Source: Candidatus Poribacteria bacterium
Lineage (GTDB): Bacteria > Poribacteria > WGA-4E > WGA-3G
Assembly: GCA_022823085.1 (NCBI GenBank)
Contig: JAJDXV010000101.1
Span: 1 to 42,963 of the forward strand
Direction of reading: 5' to 3'
Length of the DNA: 42,963 bases
The translations under genes and the position numbers were made by a program. The notes under the pieces were generated by a model that made no database searches, was not told the origin of the DNA, and saw only the letters and a program-made list of their open reading frames with translations. Position 1 is the first letter of the stretch. Every line of letters begins with the position of its first letter. Shown here one piece after another: positions 17,396-25,107 of the stretch.

Positions 17396-19006
17396 ATGAG
17401 AAGGTTTGGTACACAGGGGCCCGTAAACCCTGAGCAGCACTATATTGTCGCTCGCACGGATGAACTCGCCGAGTTCATCAAGCGCGTTAAAGAGGGACGT
17501 TATATCGTCATCTTCGCACCCCGGCAGACAGGTAAGACGACTTTTTTTCAACGCGCCCTCGCAGCACTCACCGCTGAAGACCTAACCTGTTTTCCCATTC
17601 AACTGAATTTTGAGATATATGTAGATTGTGACCGTTCCGAATTTTACGAGTTTCTCACCAAACAGATTTGCAAGGAAATTGAACGCGTTTTCCAAAGACG
17701 CGGAGAGACAATTGACGAAGCACTCAAGCATTTTCTCGTCAATGCGGAGATAACCAACCATTTGTCAATGATGGAATTTTTTGAGCAGCTTCAAGGTTTT
17801 CTGAAGGATGGGGAAAATTGGCAGAAAGTTGTCCTTATTATAGACGAGTTTGATGGCATTCCCACATCCGCTCTGAAAGGTTTTCTGCACGCGTTTCGAC
17901 ATACTTACGTCACTGACACCACGTTTCAATGTCCACACAGCCTTGGTATTGTAGGTGTCAGGAGTATTGCACAACTTGACTATGATCGTTCTGTCTCCCC
18001 GTTCAATATCCAGGACGATTTTGCTTTGTCCAATTTTACGCTTGCTCAGGTGCAAGAGCTGTTTGGACAATATACTGCTGAGGTCGGACAGGCTTTCGCG
18101 CCAGAAGTCATTGAATCCATTCACAAACAGACAGGTGGACAACCCTTCCTCGTCAACCGATTCGCGCAGATACTCACTGAGGAACTGGACATCCCAAAAA
18201 CCGAAATGATTATGATGACGCACTTCGCAACAGCACATACCCAACTCCTTAACGAACGTAATACCAACATTGAGCATCTCCTGACCAATATCCGCAAAGA
18301 CCCGCGCTTTCAAACCCTACTTATGCGAGTTGTCTCTTATGAGAACAGCGTGCCATTTAACCCTGATAACGACATTATCAATGAACTCGCCACGTATGGG
18401 GTCATCACGAAAGGAATCGACAGAAAGTGTGAAATTGTCAACCCGATTTACCTGTATCGCATTATCCAAGCATTCAAGCCGTTAGTCAATGGATTGGAGC
18501 GTGACTACTTCCCTGAAGATGCTGATGCGTTTCAGTACCTCACCGACACTGGACAGCTTCAGATGGAACGGCTCCTGGATAACTTTCGAGACTTCATTGC
18601 CCGCGCCGGATTTAGGATCCTACAAGTCCCGGAAACGCCTCAAGAATTCATCGGACAGCACCTGCTTTTTGCCTATCTCGATCAGTTCGTTACCAGTGTG
18701 AATGCGGCAATGTATATGGAAGTCCCAACTGGACGCGGCAGGATGGATCTGATCGTTCTTCACAATCAGAGAAAATACATCGTTGAAACGAAGATATGGC
18801 GGAGCGAGCGGTCCTATGCGGAAGGAAAGCAGCAACTCGCGGCGTATTTGTCAACAGAAGGCGTAACAGAGGGTTACTACGTGGTGTTCGATCACCGCGA
18901 GGTACCGAAACCGCGTACAGAGACGGAAACGATAGACGGCTTGACGATTTGGAGTTACGTTGTTCCTGTGGTGCAAGAACATCCTTCAGAGGAAGTACAT
19001 CGGTAA
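17396..19006 (+). CDS. AAA-like ATPase with C-terminal PD-(D/E)XK nuclease-like domain, paralog A
   Basis: This 536-residue protein joins an N-terminal AAA-like ATPase (AAA_35 type) to a C-terminal PD-(D/E)XK-like domain. Walker A is APRQTGKTT (residues 41-49), Walker B is VVLIIDEFDG (about 142-151), and a sensor-like segment LGIVGVRSIAQLDYD follows. The nuclease-like core is MEVPTGRGRMDLIV with YIVETKIW, which gives the E, D and ExK pattern at about residues 440-466. Residues 1-51, about 180-270 and about 352 to the end are nearly identical to the paralog at 22582-24180, while the blocks between are highly divergent. Such fusions occur in accessory and defence regions, but the function here is unknown. 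ATG is preceded by a weak AGGAGTGG. Confidence 0.85.
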   Translation: MRRFGTQGPVNPEQHYIVARTDELAEFIKRVKEGRYIVIFAPRQTGKTTFFQRALAALTAEDLTCFPIQLNFEIYVDCDRSEFYEFLTKQICKEIERVFQRRGETIDEALKHFLVNAEITNHLSMMEFFEQLQGFLKDGENWQKVVLIIDEFDGIPTSALKGFLHAFRHTYVTDTTFQCPHSLGIVGVRSIAQLDYDRSVSPFNIQDDFALSNFTLAQVQELFGQYTAEVGQAFAPEVIESIHKQTGGQPFLVNRFAQILTEELDIPKTEMIMMTHFATAHTQLLNERNTNIEHLLTNIRKDPRFQTLLMRVVSYENSVPFNPDNDIINELATYGVITKGIDRKCEIVNPIYLYRIIQAFKPLVNGLERDYFPEDADAFQYLTDTGQLQMERLLDNFRDFIARAGFRILQVPETPQEFIGQHLLFAYLDQFVTSVNAAMYMEVPTGRGRMDLIVLHNQRKYIVETKIWRSERSYAEGKQQLAAYLSTEGVTEGYYVVFDHREVPKPRTETETIDGLTIWSYVVPVVQEHPSEEVHR

Positions 19007-19078
19007 ATACGCGTCTATGCGCCACTGAAGTAGGTTCCGGGGACAGAATACTAAATTAACAAAATTGCAATGTTTTCG

Positions 19079-19150
19079 CGAGGCAGGAAGAATTCTCGTA
19101 ACAGGTGAAAATTAGCTTGTGGACGGTGAAATTCTCGTGCCTCGTTTTTT
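19079..19150 (+). terminator. Probable terminator after AAA/nuclease paralog A
   Basis: CGAGGCA (19079-19085) pairs with TGCCTCG (19138-19144), which is followed directly by six T and further T-rich sequence. The loop is long, about 52 nt, and contains two copies of ATTCTCGT. Confidence 0.55.
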
Positions 19151-19167
19151 ATTTTTTTAAATTTAAT

Positions 19168-19203
19168 TTGACATTTATTACTTTTAGTGATATAATATTA
19201 CTA
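19168..19203 (+). promoter_or_regulatory. Perfect consensus promoter with dyad operator of the XRE gene
   Basis: TTGACA (19168-19173) and TATAAT (19191-19196) are separated by 17 nt. A 19-bp near-perfect dyad, TAGTGATATAATATTACTA (19185-19203), is centred on the -10 box, where an autorepressing XRE protein would bind. Only the centre and one symmetric pair deviate. Confidence 0.7.
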
Positions 19204-19224
19204 TAAATAATAATGGAGGTTGTC

Positions 19225-19461
19225 ATGAGAGGCAGATCAAGCATTCCACAACACGTTCGAGAAACACTTGGTGAAAATATCCGAAGGGAGCGCGTTATCC
19301 GAAAAATGACCCAAGCCGAACTTGCTGAGAAGATCGGCACATCGCAAATGATGGTTTCCCGTTTTGAGAAAGGGAAGGACTCCCCTTCGGTTTGGAGATG
19401 CCACCTGATAGCGAAAATTTTTGATACTACTGTTGAACAACTTTTGACTGAAAAGTTATAA
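19225..19461 (+). CDS. XRE-family HTH transcriptional regulator
   Basis: This 78-residue protein is essentially one helix-turn-helix domain of the Cro/CI type: LGENIRRERVIRKMTQAELA, then EKIGTSQMMVSRFEKGKDSP and a closing helix ending in VEQLLTEKL. It lacks a ligand domain. The frame also has an ATG at 19213, but that ATG overlaps the GGAGG ribosome site of ATG 19225, which is therefore chosen. A dyad over the -10 box suggests autorepression. It lies between the AAA/nuclease gene and the T5orf172-like gene and may control the downstream genes. Confidence 0.85.
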   Translation: MRGRSSIPQHVRETLGENIRRERVIRKMTQAELAEKIGTSQMMVSRFEKGKDSPSVWRCHLIAKIFDTTVEQLLTEKL

Positions 19462-19535
19462 AAGAAGCGATCCCAGACTTTTGAGCTACAAATGTGTAAA
19501 TCCGAAGTCTTTACCATCAATAAAGGAGTACAATC

Positions 19536-19772
19536 ATGTCAGATCAAAATCAACCCTTGGTGTATTTTTTTGCTAAAAGCAATTTTGGCGATGACCAGCC
19601 AGACTTCCTGAAAATAGGGCATACTCGCAAGGACCTCTCAATTCGACAAGCCGCTGTACAGACCGGAAGCGAGGCACGTTTATGGGATATAGGGGTCATC
19701 CCTTTTGATACCGTGGATGAAGCAATCAGCAAAGAAAGAGATATACATTCTGTCAGTTTGTGTGGAAATTAA
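19536..19772 (+). CDS. T5orf172 (GIY-YIG-like) domain protein, C-terminally truncated
   Basis: This 78-residue protein starts like a T5orf172/MUG113 domain: VYFFAKSNFGDDQPDFLKIGHTR, then RQAAVQTGSEARLWDIGVIP and EAISKERDIH. These domains are relatives of GIY-YIG nucleases. The usual C-terminal part after ERDIH, with a Trp-Phe motif, is missing. The stop codon lies in the loop of an 11-bp perfect hairpin (19750-19785), so the gene seems to have been cut by a small palindromic insertion. AAAGGAG lies 8 nt before the ATG. The product may be inactive. Confidence 0.6.
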   Translation: MSDQNQPLVYFFAKSNFGDDQPDFLKIGHTRKDLSIRQAAVQTGSEARLWDIGVIPFDTVDEAISKERDIHSVSLCGN

Positions 19773-19785
19773 CGCAAACTGACAG
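19750..19785. repeat. Perfect hairpin that ends the T5orf172-like gene
   Basis: CTGTCAGTTTG (19750-19760) and CAAACTGACAG (19775-19785) are perfect inverted repeats, extendable by a wobble and a pair to 13 bp. The stop codon at 19770-19772 is in the loop. No T-run follows. Confidence 0.65.
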
Positions 19786-19909
19786 CAGACGCTGCAAAGT
19801 AGTGGATGATTGAGATTTAGCAGGCAGTTTTCTGATTTCTTTTGATTAGGTTTTGATTCGATTTTTAAATCCGCCGCAAGTGTTTTAGCACACAAAAAAG
19901 GAGCGAACA

Positions 19910-22003
19910 ATGTTAACCATAGTTTCCCTTGAACACACAATGGGTCGCGCGATACCCTTAAAAATTGATCGTCAACACATCAAGGTCGGCGTTAAGAACC
20001 AGTTGGCGACAACGAAGGTAGACCAGATTTTCGTCAATCCGAACGACTTTGAAGTAAACGGCATGTATATTTTCCCTGTGCCAGACGATGCAGTCGTTTC
20101 AAAACTTGCGCTGTCCGTTGATGGAAAGTCTGTAAGCGGAAAACTTCTCTCTCAAGAAGAATCCCACCGGATTTATAGGAACAGTGCCCGCTATGGTGGT
20201 AACAGGGCGATTTTGGAGCATCTGGGGACGCAAGCGTTTGCGGTGGAAGTCCCGGGAATTCCAGCGTCCGGCGAAAGACGTATCCAATTTGAGTATTCTC
20301 AGATTATTTCTGCAGATAGCGATCTCACGAAGTACACCTACCCGTTATCGCTCGCAAAATCGGCATCGTCACCGATCCGAAATCTTCATGTTGAGATGAA
20401 GGTTGAAAGCGAAGATGAACTCAGAACGGTTTACTCACCTTCACACGAGGTTACCATTGACCGCAAGGATGATCGCCATGTGCATGTTAGTTATGAAGGC
20501 ACGGATGTAGATCCAGACGACGATTTTCTCTGCTACTATGCGGTTTCAGATGACAATTTTGGGATCACCTTGCTCACGCACCGTGCCGATGAAAAGGAAG
20601 ATGGGTACTTCATGCTCCTCGTCGCGCCGAAGTATGAGGTGAAACATACTGAGATTATTGAAAAAGACTTTATTTTTGTGCTGGACCGATCGGGTAGTAT
20701 GAGTGGTCGCAAGGTTGAACAAGCAAAAGCGGCACTTCGTTATTGTGTCCAGAATCTCAACGATGGCGATCGGTTTAATCTCATTGTCTTCAACGAAGAC
20801 ATCAGTTCCCTTGCGGATAGACTTAGCAGAGGTGAAGAGTGGTTCGGTGGAGAACGCTGGCGCGGTTCTGCTGCCTTGTCCCACGAACTTATTGACGTGA
20901 AGGATGGACGAGAAAAAGTCTTCGCGTTTATTGAGGGTATTGACGGACGCGGTATGACAAACATCAATGATGCGATGTGCACCGCGTTAAGGGAAACGCC
21001 GGATTCAGAGCGGCCCAGAACCATCGTTTTTCTGACTGATGGATGCCCAACTGTTGGTGTGAGAAATCCTGCCTTAATTCTCGAAAATGTAGGGAAAGCG
21101 AACAAAAATCTATCTCGGATCTTTGTATTCGGTGTAGGCTACGATATAAATGACCATCTACTTGACAAAATGGCGGCGGATAACGGTGGAACCCGTAATT
21201 ATGTAACACCTGACGAAGACATTGAAGATGCTGTGTCCTCTCTTTTCAGAAAAATGAACGAGCCCGTGTTGGTGGATGTTGGGATCAATTTCGATCAGAT
21301 CGTTACGAAGGAATTAACCCCGAAAAATCTGCCAGATCTGTTCCGTGAGGAGCAGTTGACGATCCTCGGTCGCTATGAAGGGCACGGGGACACCACTTTG
21401 AAACTTCGCGGAATCATTGGCAGCGAACAACACGAATTCTCTAAGGATGTTCACTTCTCTGCGTTTGAACCCGATAACGATTTCTTACCGCATCTCTGGG
21501 CAGAAAGTAGGATATCGGAATTAGTGGATGAAGCTGCGTTGAACGGTGAAAGCAGAGAACTCCGTGAAGAAATTGAACGCCTTAGCAAAAAGTACGGTGT
21601 GCAAACACCTTACACATCATTTACGTTAGCAGACGATGGTTCACTGCGAAGGCTGTATGACTCCCGAATTTCCGATGCCTACACGGAAGCGACAACTATC
21701 TCCGAAAGAATTATGGACCATAGGGAATTAGAGGATAAGAAGTACACTCGACGTAAGAGACAATATGCTGATACGAAACGTATAGGGCGTAAGGTGTTTT
21801 ATCGTCATAGAAATATATGGGTGGATGTTGAATATGACGGGACATCGGAGCGACAAATGGTTGAGTTTGACAGCGAAGTCTATTATGAACTGATGAACCA
21901 TCTGCCTGACTTGGCAAAATATTCCAAACTTGCCAAGGGTGCTCTCTCCATGATTATCTGTCACAGAGGCGTGAACTATGAGATTACGCCACCCACGGTG
22001 TAA
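19910..22003 (+). CDS. VIT-domain and von Willebrand factor A-domain protein
   Basis: This 697-residue protein has an N-terminal VIT domain (about residues 10-140; KIDRQHIKVGVKNQLA and VNGMYIFPVPDDA) and a vWA domain (about 250-430). The metal-dependent adhesion site is complete: FVLDRSGSMSG, the Thr in GRGMTNIND and the Asp in FLTDGCPT. A C-terminal region with GRKVFYRHRNIWVDV follows. There is no signal peptide or membrane helix, so a cytoplasmic location is likely, unlike many secreted VIT-vWA proteins. AAGGAG lies about 7 nt before the ATG. vWA proteins often work with AAA ATPases, and AAA/nuclease genes stand on both sides. A functional link is inference. Confidence 0.85.
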   Translation: MLTIVSLEHTMGRAIPLKIDRQHIKVGVKNQLATTKVDQIFVNPNDFEVNGMYIFPVPDDAVVSKLALSVDGKSVSGKLLSQEESHRIYRNSARYGGNRAILEHLGTQAFAVEVPGIPASGERRIQFEYSQIISADSDLTKYTYPLSLAKSASSPIRNLHVEMKVESEDELRTVYSPSHEVTIDRKDDRHVHVSYEGTDVDPDDDFLCYYAVSDDNFGITLLTHRADEKEDGYFMLLVAPKYEVKHTEIIEKDFIFVLDRSGSMSGRKVEQAKAALRYCVQNLNDGDRFNLIVFNEDISSLADRLSRGEEWFGGERWRGSAALSHELIDVKDGREKVFAFIEGIDGRGMTNINDAMCTALRETPDSERPRTIVFLTDGCPTVGVRNPALILENVGKANKNLSRIFVFGVGYDINDHLLDKMAADNGGTRNYVTPDEDIEDAVSSLFRKMNEPVLVDVGINFDQIVTKELTPKNLPDLFREEQLTILGRYEGHGDTTLKLRGIIGSEQHEFSKDVHFSAFEPDNDFLPHLWAESRISELVDEAALNGESRELREEIERLSKKYGVQTPYTSFTLADDGSLRRLYDSRISDAYTEATTISERIMDHRELEDKKYTRRKRQYADTKRIGRKVFYRHRNIWVDVEYDGTSERQMVEFDSEVYYELMNHLPDLAKYSKLAKGALSMIICHRGVNYEITPPTV

Positions 22004-22047
22004 CTTTTAGATTTCCGAGATCGACGTTTGTGTCCGGCAATTGTCAT

Positions 22048-22079
22048 GGGCAGGCATCCGTGCCTGCTCTTTCGTTTTT
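22048..22079 (+). terminator. Intrinsic terminator after the VIT-vWA gene
   Basis: GCAGGCA (22050-22056) and TGCCTGC (22061-22067) form a 7-bp stem with a 4-nt loop, followed by TCTTTCGTTTTT. The 22080-22284 interval shows no gene that I can support. Confidence 0.75.
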
Positions 22080-22284
22080 AGCTCGGGCGGAGATACAGAA
22101 AGCATTTGAGGTCTACTTTGCAGTTTGTGAAACACCAGATATAATTCTTTTCAGGTACATTTCCTCTTGAATCTCCTTTCCAAATGTCGTATTATTTTAA
22201 GGATAGTTGGGAGGACATTTATCTATCGTTTTTTTTTAATAAATCAACGGAAAAGAATCAGTGGAGGCATTAGTTGAAAAATTA

Positions 22285-22395
22285 TAGTGGATTTCAGAAT
22301 TAATGAAACACCCCAGAGCGGACGAGGGAACCTCGCCCCTACGATGGGTGGTCTCCGCAATCACTGAAATGTCTTTTTAATTATTGACTTTACTA
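22285..22395. mobile_element. MITE-2 copy, diverged
   Basis: The left end TAGTGGATTTCAGAATTAAT resembles the left end of the nested MITE-2 at 16690, and the right end TTTTTAATTATTGACTTTACTA resembles its right end. TA precedes the element but TG follows, so the duplication is not intact. The interior holds CGAGGGAACCTCG and a CGCCCCTACG motif that recurs elsewhere. Its last base is the A of the next start codon. Confidence 0.55.
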
Positions 22396-22559
22396 TGGAT
22401 GTAAAACTACGCGAATGGGAACCGGATATTGCAGCAACAGTTAGGAAACGAATTTTGGAAATCATTAATCTTGCAGACCAAGATGCATTGGATATAATGC
22501 GATCGCGTGCTGTGGAACAGGAAGTTTTGGATATACTCGATGAACCTATATCCCGGTAA
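22395..22559 (+). CDS. Small hypothetical protein (54 aa)
   Basis: An ATG frame encodes 54 residues beginning MDVKLREWEPDIAATVRKR and ending LDILDEPISR, a charged, helical protein. It ends 22 nt before AAA/nuclease paralog B. There is no ribosome site, because the sequence up to and including the first base of the start codon is the right end of a MITE-2 copy. It may be the surviving 3' part of a longer gene. The codon pattern looks coding, but I recognise no family. Confidence 0.45.
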   Translation: MDVKLREWEPDIAATVRKRILEIINLADQDALDIMRSRAVEQEVLDILDEPISR

Positions 22560-22581
22560 GATTTGGTTGAGGTAAACAGAT

Positions 22582-24180
22582 ATGAGAAGGTTCGGTACAC
22601 AGGGCCCCGTGAACCCTGAACAGCACTATATTGTCGCTCGCACGGATGAACTCGCCGAGTTCATTAAGCGCGTCAAAGAGGGACGTTATATTGTCATCTT
22701 CGCACCCCGGCAGACAGGCAAAACGACCTTCTTTTACGCTGCCATGGATATCCTTGCCGCTGAGGCACCTGCTTACCTACCGATCCACTTAGATTTCGAG
22801 GCGTATAAAAACCTCACGCCTTCCGATTTTTACAACAATCTCACCGAAGACATCCGAGAGGAGATCGAGAACCTTTACCACAAACGCGGAGCAGTGCCTT
22901 CCGATGCACTAAGAGATTTTTTAGAGAATATAAACCTAACTGACAATGTGTCAATGCTCAGAGGTTTTCAGGCACTGGGGAAAATATTAGAAAATCAGCA
23001 AGTTGTCGTTTTTATTGATGAATTTGATGGCATTCCTCCAGCAGTCGTGAGCGATTTTCTGTATGCCCTCCGCCGCATTTACATTTCCAGAACCACCCCT
23101 CGGTGTCCTCACAGCCTCGGCATTATTGGGGTCAAGAGCATCGCGCAACTCAACTATGATCGCTCTGTTTCTCCGTTCAATATCCAAGACGATTTTGCTT
23201 TGCCTAATTTTACGCTTGCTCAGGTGCAAGAGCTACTTGGGCAATATACTGCTGAGGTCGGACAGGCTTTTGCTCCGGAAGTGATTGAAACTATTCACAA
23301 ACAGGCAGGTGGACAACCGTTCCTCGTCAACCGCTTTGCGCAGATACTTACCGAAGAGATGGACATCCCGAAGACCGAAACATTAACAATGGCGCATTTC
23401 TCAGAGGCACTTATACAAATATTGGATGAACGGAACACCAACCTAACACATCTCATAACCAATATCCGCCGAAACCGTCGCTTTGAAAACTTCTTGATGC
23501 GAATCGTGTTGTACGAGGAAGGGGTGCCTTTCACCCTACGCAATGAACTTATTAATGAACTTGCAACGTACGGCGTACTCACGAGAGGCACTGACAGAAT
23601 GTGTGAAATTGCCAATCCAATTTATCTACATTGCATTCTACAGGCATTCAAGCCGTTAGTCAATGGATTGGAGCGTGACTATTTCCCCGAAGACACCGAT
23701 GGATTTCAGTCCCTCACCGACACCGGACAGATTCAGATGGAACGGCTCATGGATAACTTTCGTGATTTTATTGCCCGCGCCGGATTTAGGATCCTACAGG
23801 TCCCCGAAACCCCGCAAGAGTTCATCGGACAGCACCTGCTCTTTGCTTACCTTGACCAGTTTGTTACCAGTGTCAACGCGGCAATGTATATGGAGGTCCC
23901 GACCGGACGCGGTAGGATGGATCTGATCATTCTTCACAATCAGAGAAAATACATCGTTGAAACGAAGATATGGAGAAGCGACCGGTCCTATACCGAAGGC
24001 AAGCAGCAACTCGCGGCGTATCTGTCAACAGAAGACGTAGCGGAGGGATATTACATCGTGTTCGATCACCGCGAGGCACCGGAACCGCGCACAGAGACGG
24101 AAACGATAGACGGATTAACGATTCGGAGCTACGTCATTCCTGTGGTGCAAGAGCGGCCTTCAGTAGAATCACAACGGTAA
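22582..24180 (+). CDS. AAA-like ATPase with C-terminal PD-(D/E)XK nuclease-like domain, paralog B
   Basis: This 532-residue protein is the paralog of 17396-19006, with the same Walker A (APRQTGKTT, residues 41-49), a Walker B VVVFIDEFDG, and the same C-terminal nuclease-like core with GRGRMDLIIL and VETKIW. Residues 1-51 are identical to paralog A. Residues 52 to about 178 and about 271-345 differ strongly, while the rest is nearly identical, so the pair is a mosaic of conserved and diversified blocks. The variable blocks probably contact a partner or ligand, while the ATPase and nuclease cores are kept alike by selection or gene conversion. The start codon follows TTGAGG at a somewhat long spacing. 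Confidence 0.85.
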   Translation: MRRFGTQGPVNPEQHYIVARTDELAEFIKRVKEGRYIVIFAPRQTGKTTFFYAAMDILAAEAPAYLPIHLDFEAYKNLTPSDFYNNLTEDIREEIENLYHKRGAVPSDALRDFLENINLTDNVSMLRGFQALGKILENQQVVVFIDEFDGIPPAVVSDFLYALRRIYISRTTPRCPHSLGIIGVKSIAQLNYDRSVSPFNIQDDFALPNFTLAQVQELLGQYTAEVGQAFAPEVIETIHKQAGGQPFLVNRFAQILTEEMDIPKTETLTMAHFSEALIQILDERNTNLTHLITNIRRNRRFENFLMRIVLYEEGVPFTLRNELINELATYGVLTRGTDRMCEIANPIYLHCILQAFKPLVNGLERDYFPEDTDGFQSLTDTGQIQMERLMDNFRDFIARAGFRILQVPETPQEFIGQHLLFAYLDQFVTSVNAAMYMEVPTGRGRMDLIILHNQRKYIVETKIWRSDRSYTEGKQQLAAYLSTEDVAEGYYIVFDHREAPEPRTETETIDGLTIRSYVIPVVQERPSVESQR

Positions 24181-24232
24181 ATAGGTTTTATATTTCGAGG
24201 TTGAATCATCAAAACAACTGGTACGGAAATAA

Positions 24233-24262
24233 TTGGCATGTTTTCACAGAAAGTAGTATAAT
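24233..24262 (+). promoter_or_regulatory. Sigma70-type promoter of the small gene at 24314
   Basis: TTGGCA (24233-24238) and TATAAT (24257-24262) are separated by 18 nt. The predicted transcript starts near 24269, which rules out much of the longer reading frame from 24272 and supports ATG 24314. Confidence 0.6.
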
Positions 24263-24313
24263 GTTCTCAGTTTGGAAACCCGATGCTTTTATCGTAAACA
24301 GAAAGGTAAAATA

Positions 24314-24595
24314 ATGGAACATCAAGTCACACTCAATATTCCCGATGCCGTGTACCGACACGCTCGCCGAATTGCAAAAATGCAAGGGGTCAAATTAGAA
24401 AACGTTCTTGTCGGTGTGTTGCGTGCATATTGGTCTCCTACTAATGGTCCTTTGACTGAGACAGAGAAGTTGGCAGCTATTGCACCAAGCATAGAATCAG
24501 CAGATTGGTGGGATAGTGAAGGTGATAAGGAATGGGATGCATGGACACCCTTGCAGATTGGCAAAAGGTCCAGGCATGTATCCGTAAAGCAATAA
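24314..24595 (+). CDS. Small antitoxin-like hypothetical protein
   Basis: This 93-residue protein starts MEHQVTLNIPDAVYRHARRI, which resembles small ribbon-helix-helix-like antitoxin proteins, and continues with an acidic Trp-rich segment (SADWWDSEGDKEWDAW). AAAGG precedes the ATG at good spacing. A second frame opens at an overlapping ATG near the end (MDTLADWQKV) but closes after 20 codons, so a downstream toxin gene is missing or lost. The antitoxin label is an inference from the N-terminal pattern. Confidence 0.6.
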   Translation: MEHQVTLNIPDAVYRHARRIAKMQGVKLENVLVGVLRAYWSPTNGPLTETEKLAAIAPSIESADWWDSEGDKEWDAWTPLQIGKRSRHVSVKQ

Positions 24596-24630
24596 CGGTA
24601 TGAATGCCTATTGAGTCTTTTACCCTCAAC

Positions 24631-25104
24631 CTATGATTCACTTGATTCAATCCGCACAGCACAGAATTTTAATTCAGGTTGCTTGGATACGGGATCAAAC
24701 GCTGGATTCGTCACGTAATTTGCATTGGTTTCGGCGTGGAAGAGGTCTCCCCAATGGAACGGCGTGAAAAGCAGCCCGCGCCGAATCGCCTCTGTGACAC
24801 GTGCCTTTGCATAACACCGTCCCCGTCGCCCGACAAGATAGACCCACTCACCGTCTTCAACACCGTTCTTTACCGCATCATCTGGATGGATTTCTACAAA
24901 GGGTTCCGGGTCTTTACGTACCAGCTGCGGCACTTTACCCGTCCGGGTGCGTGTATGCCACTGGCTCTCTATCCGTCCCGTCGTCAATCCGAGCGGGAAC
25001 TCCTCATTTACCTCCTCATCGGGTGGCTGGTAGACCGGTGTTTTGAGCTGTGCCTTACCAGATTCGGTAAAAAACTTCGTACGGACGTATCGGCAGGTGC
25101 CCAT
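24631..25104 (-). pseudogene. narB: C-terminal relic of assimilatory nitrate reductase
   Basis: This 157-residue frame matches the molybdopterin-dinucleotide-binding C-terminal domain of assimilatory nitrate reductases: FPLGLTTGRIESQWHTRTRT, DPEPFVEIHPDDA, FTPFHWGD and DPVSKQPELKFCAV. The whole enzyme normally has about 700 residues. The N-terminal iron-sulfur region and the catalytic molybdenum domains are absent. The frame opens 3 nt after the stop of the nitrate-transporter gene, so a deletion seems to have joined the two. It cannot reduce nitrate alone. Expression as a stand-alone domain is possible but unlikely to be useful. Confidence 0.8.
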
Positions 25105-25107
25105 AAA

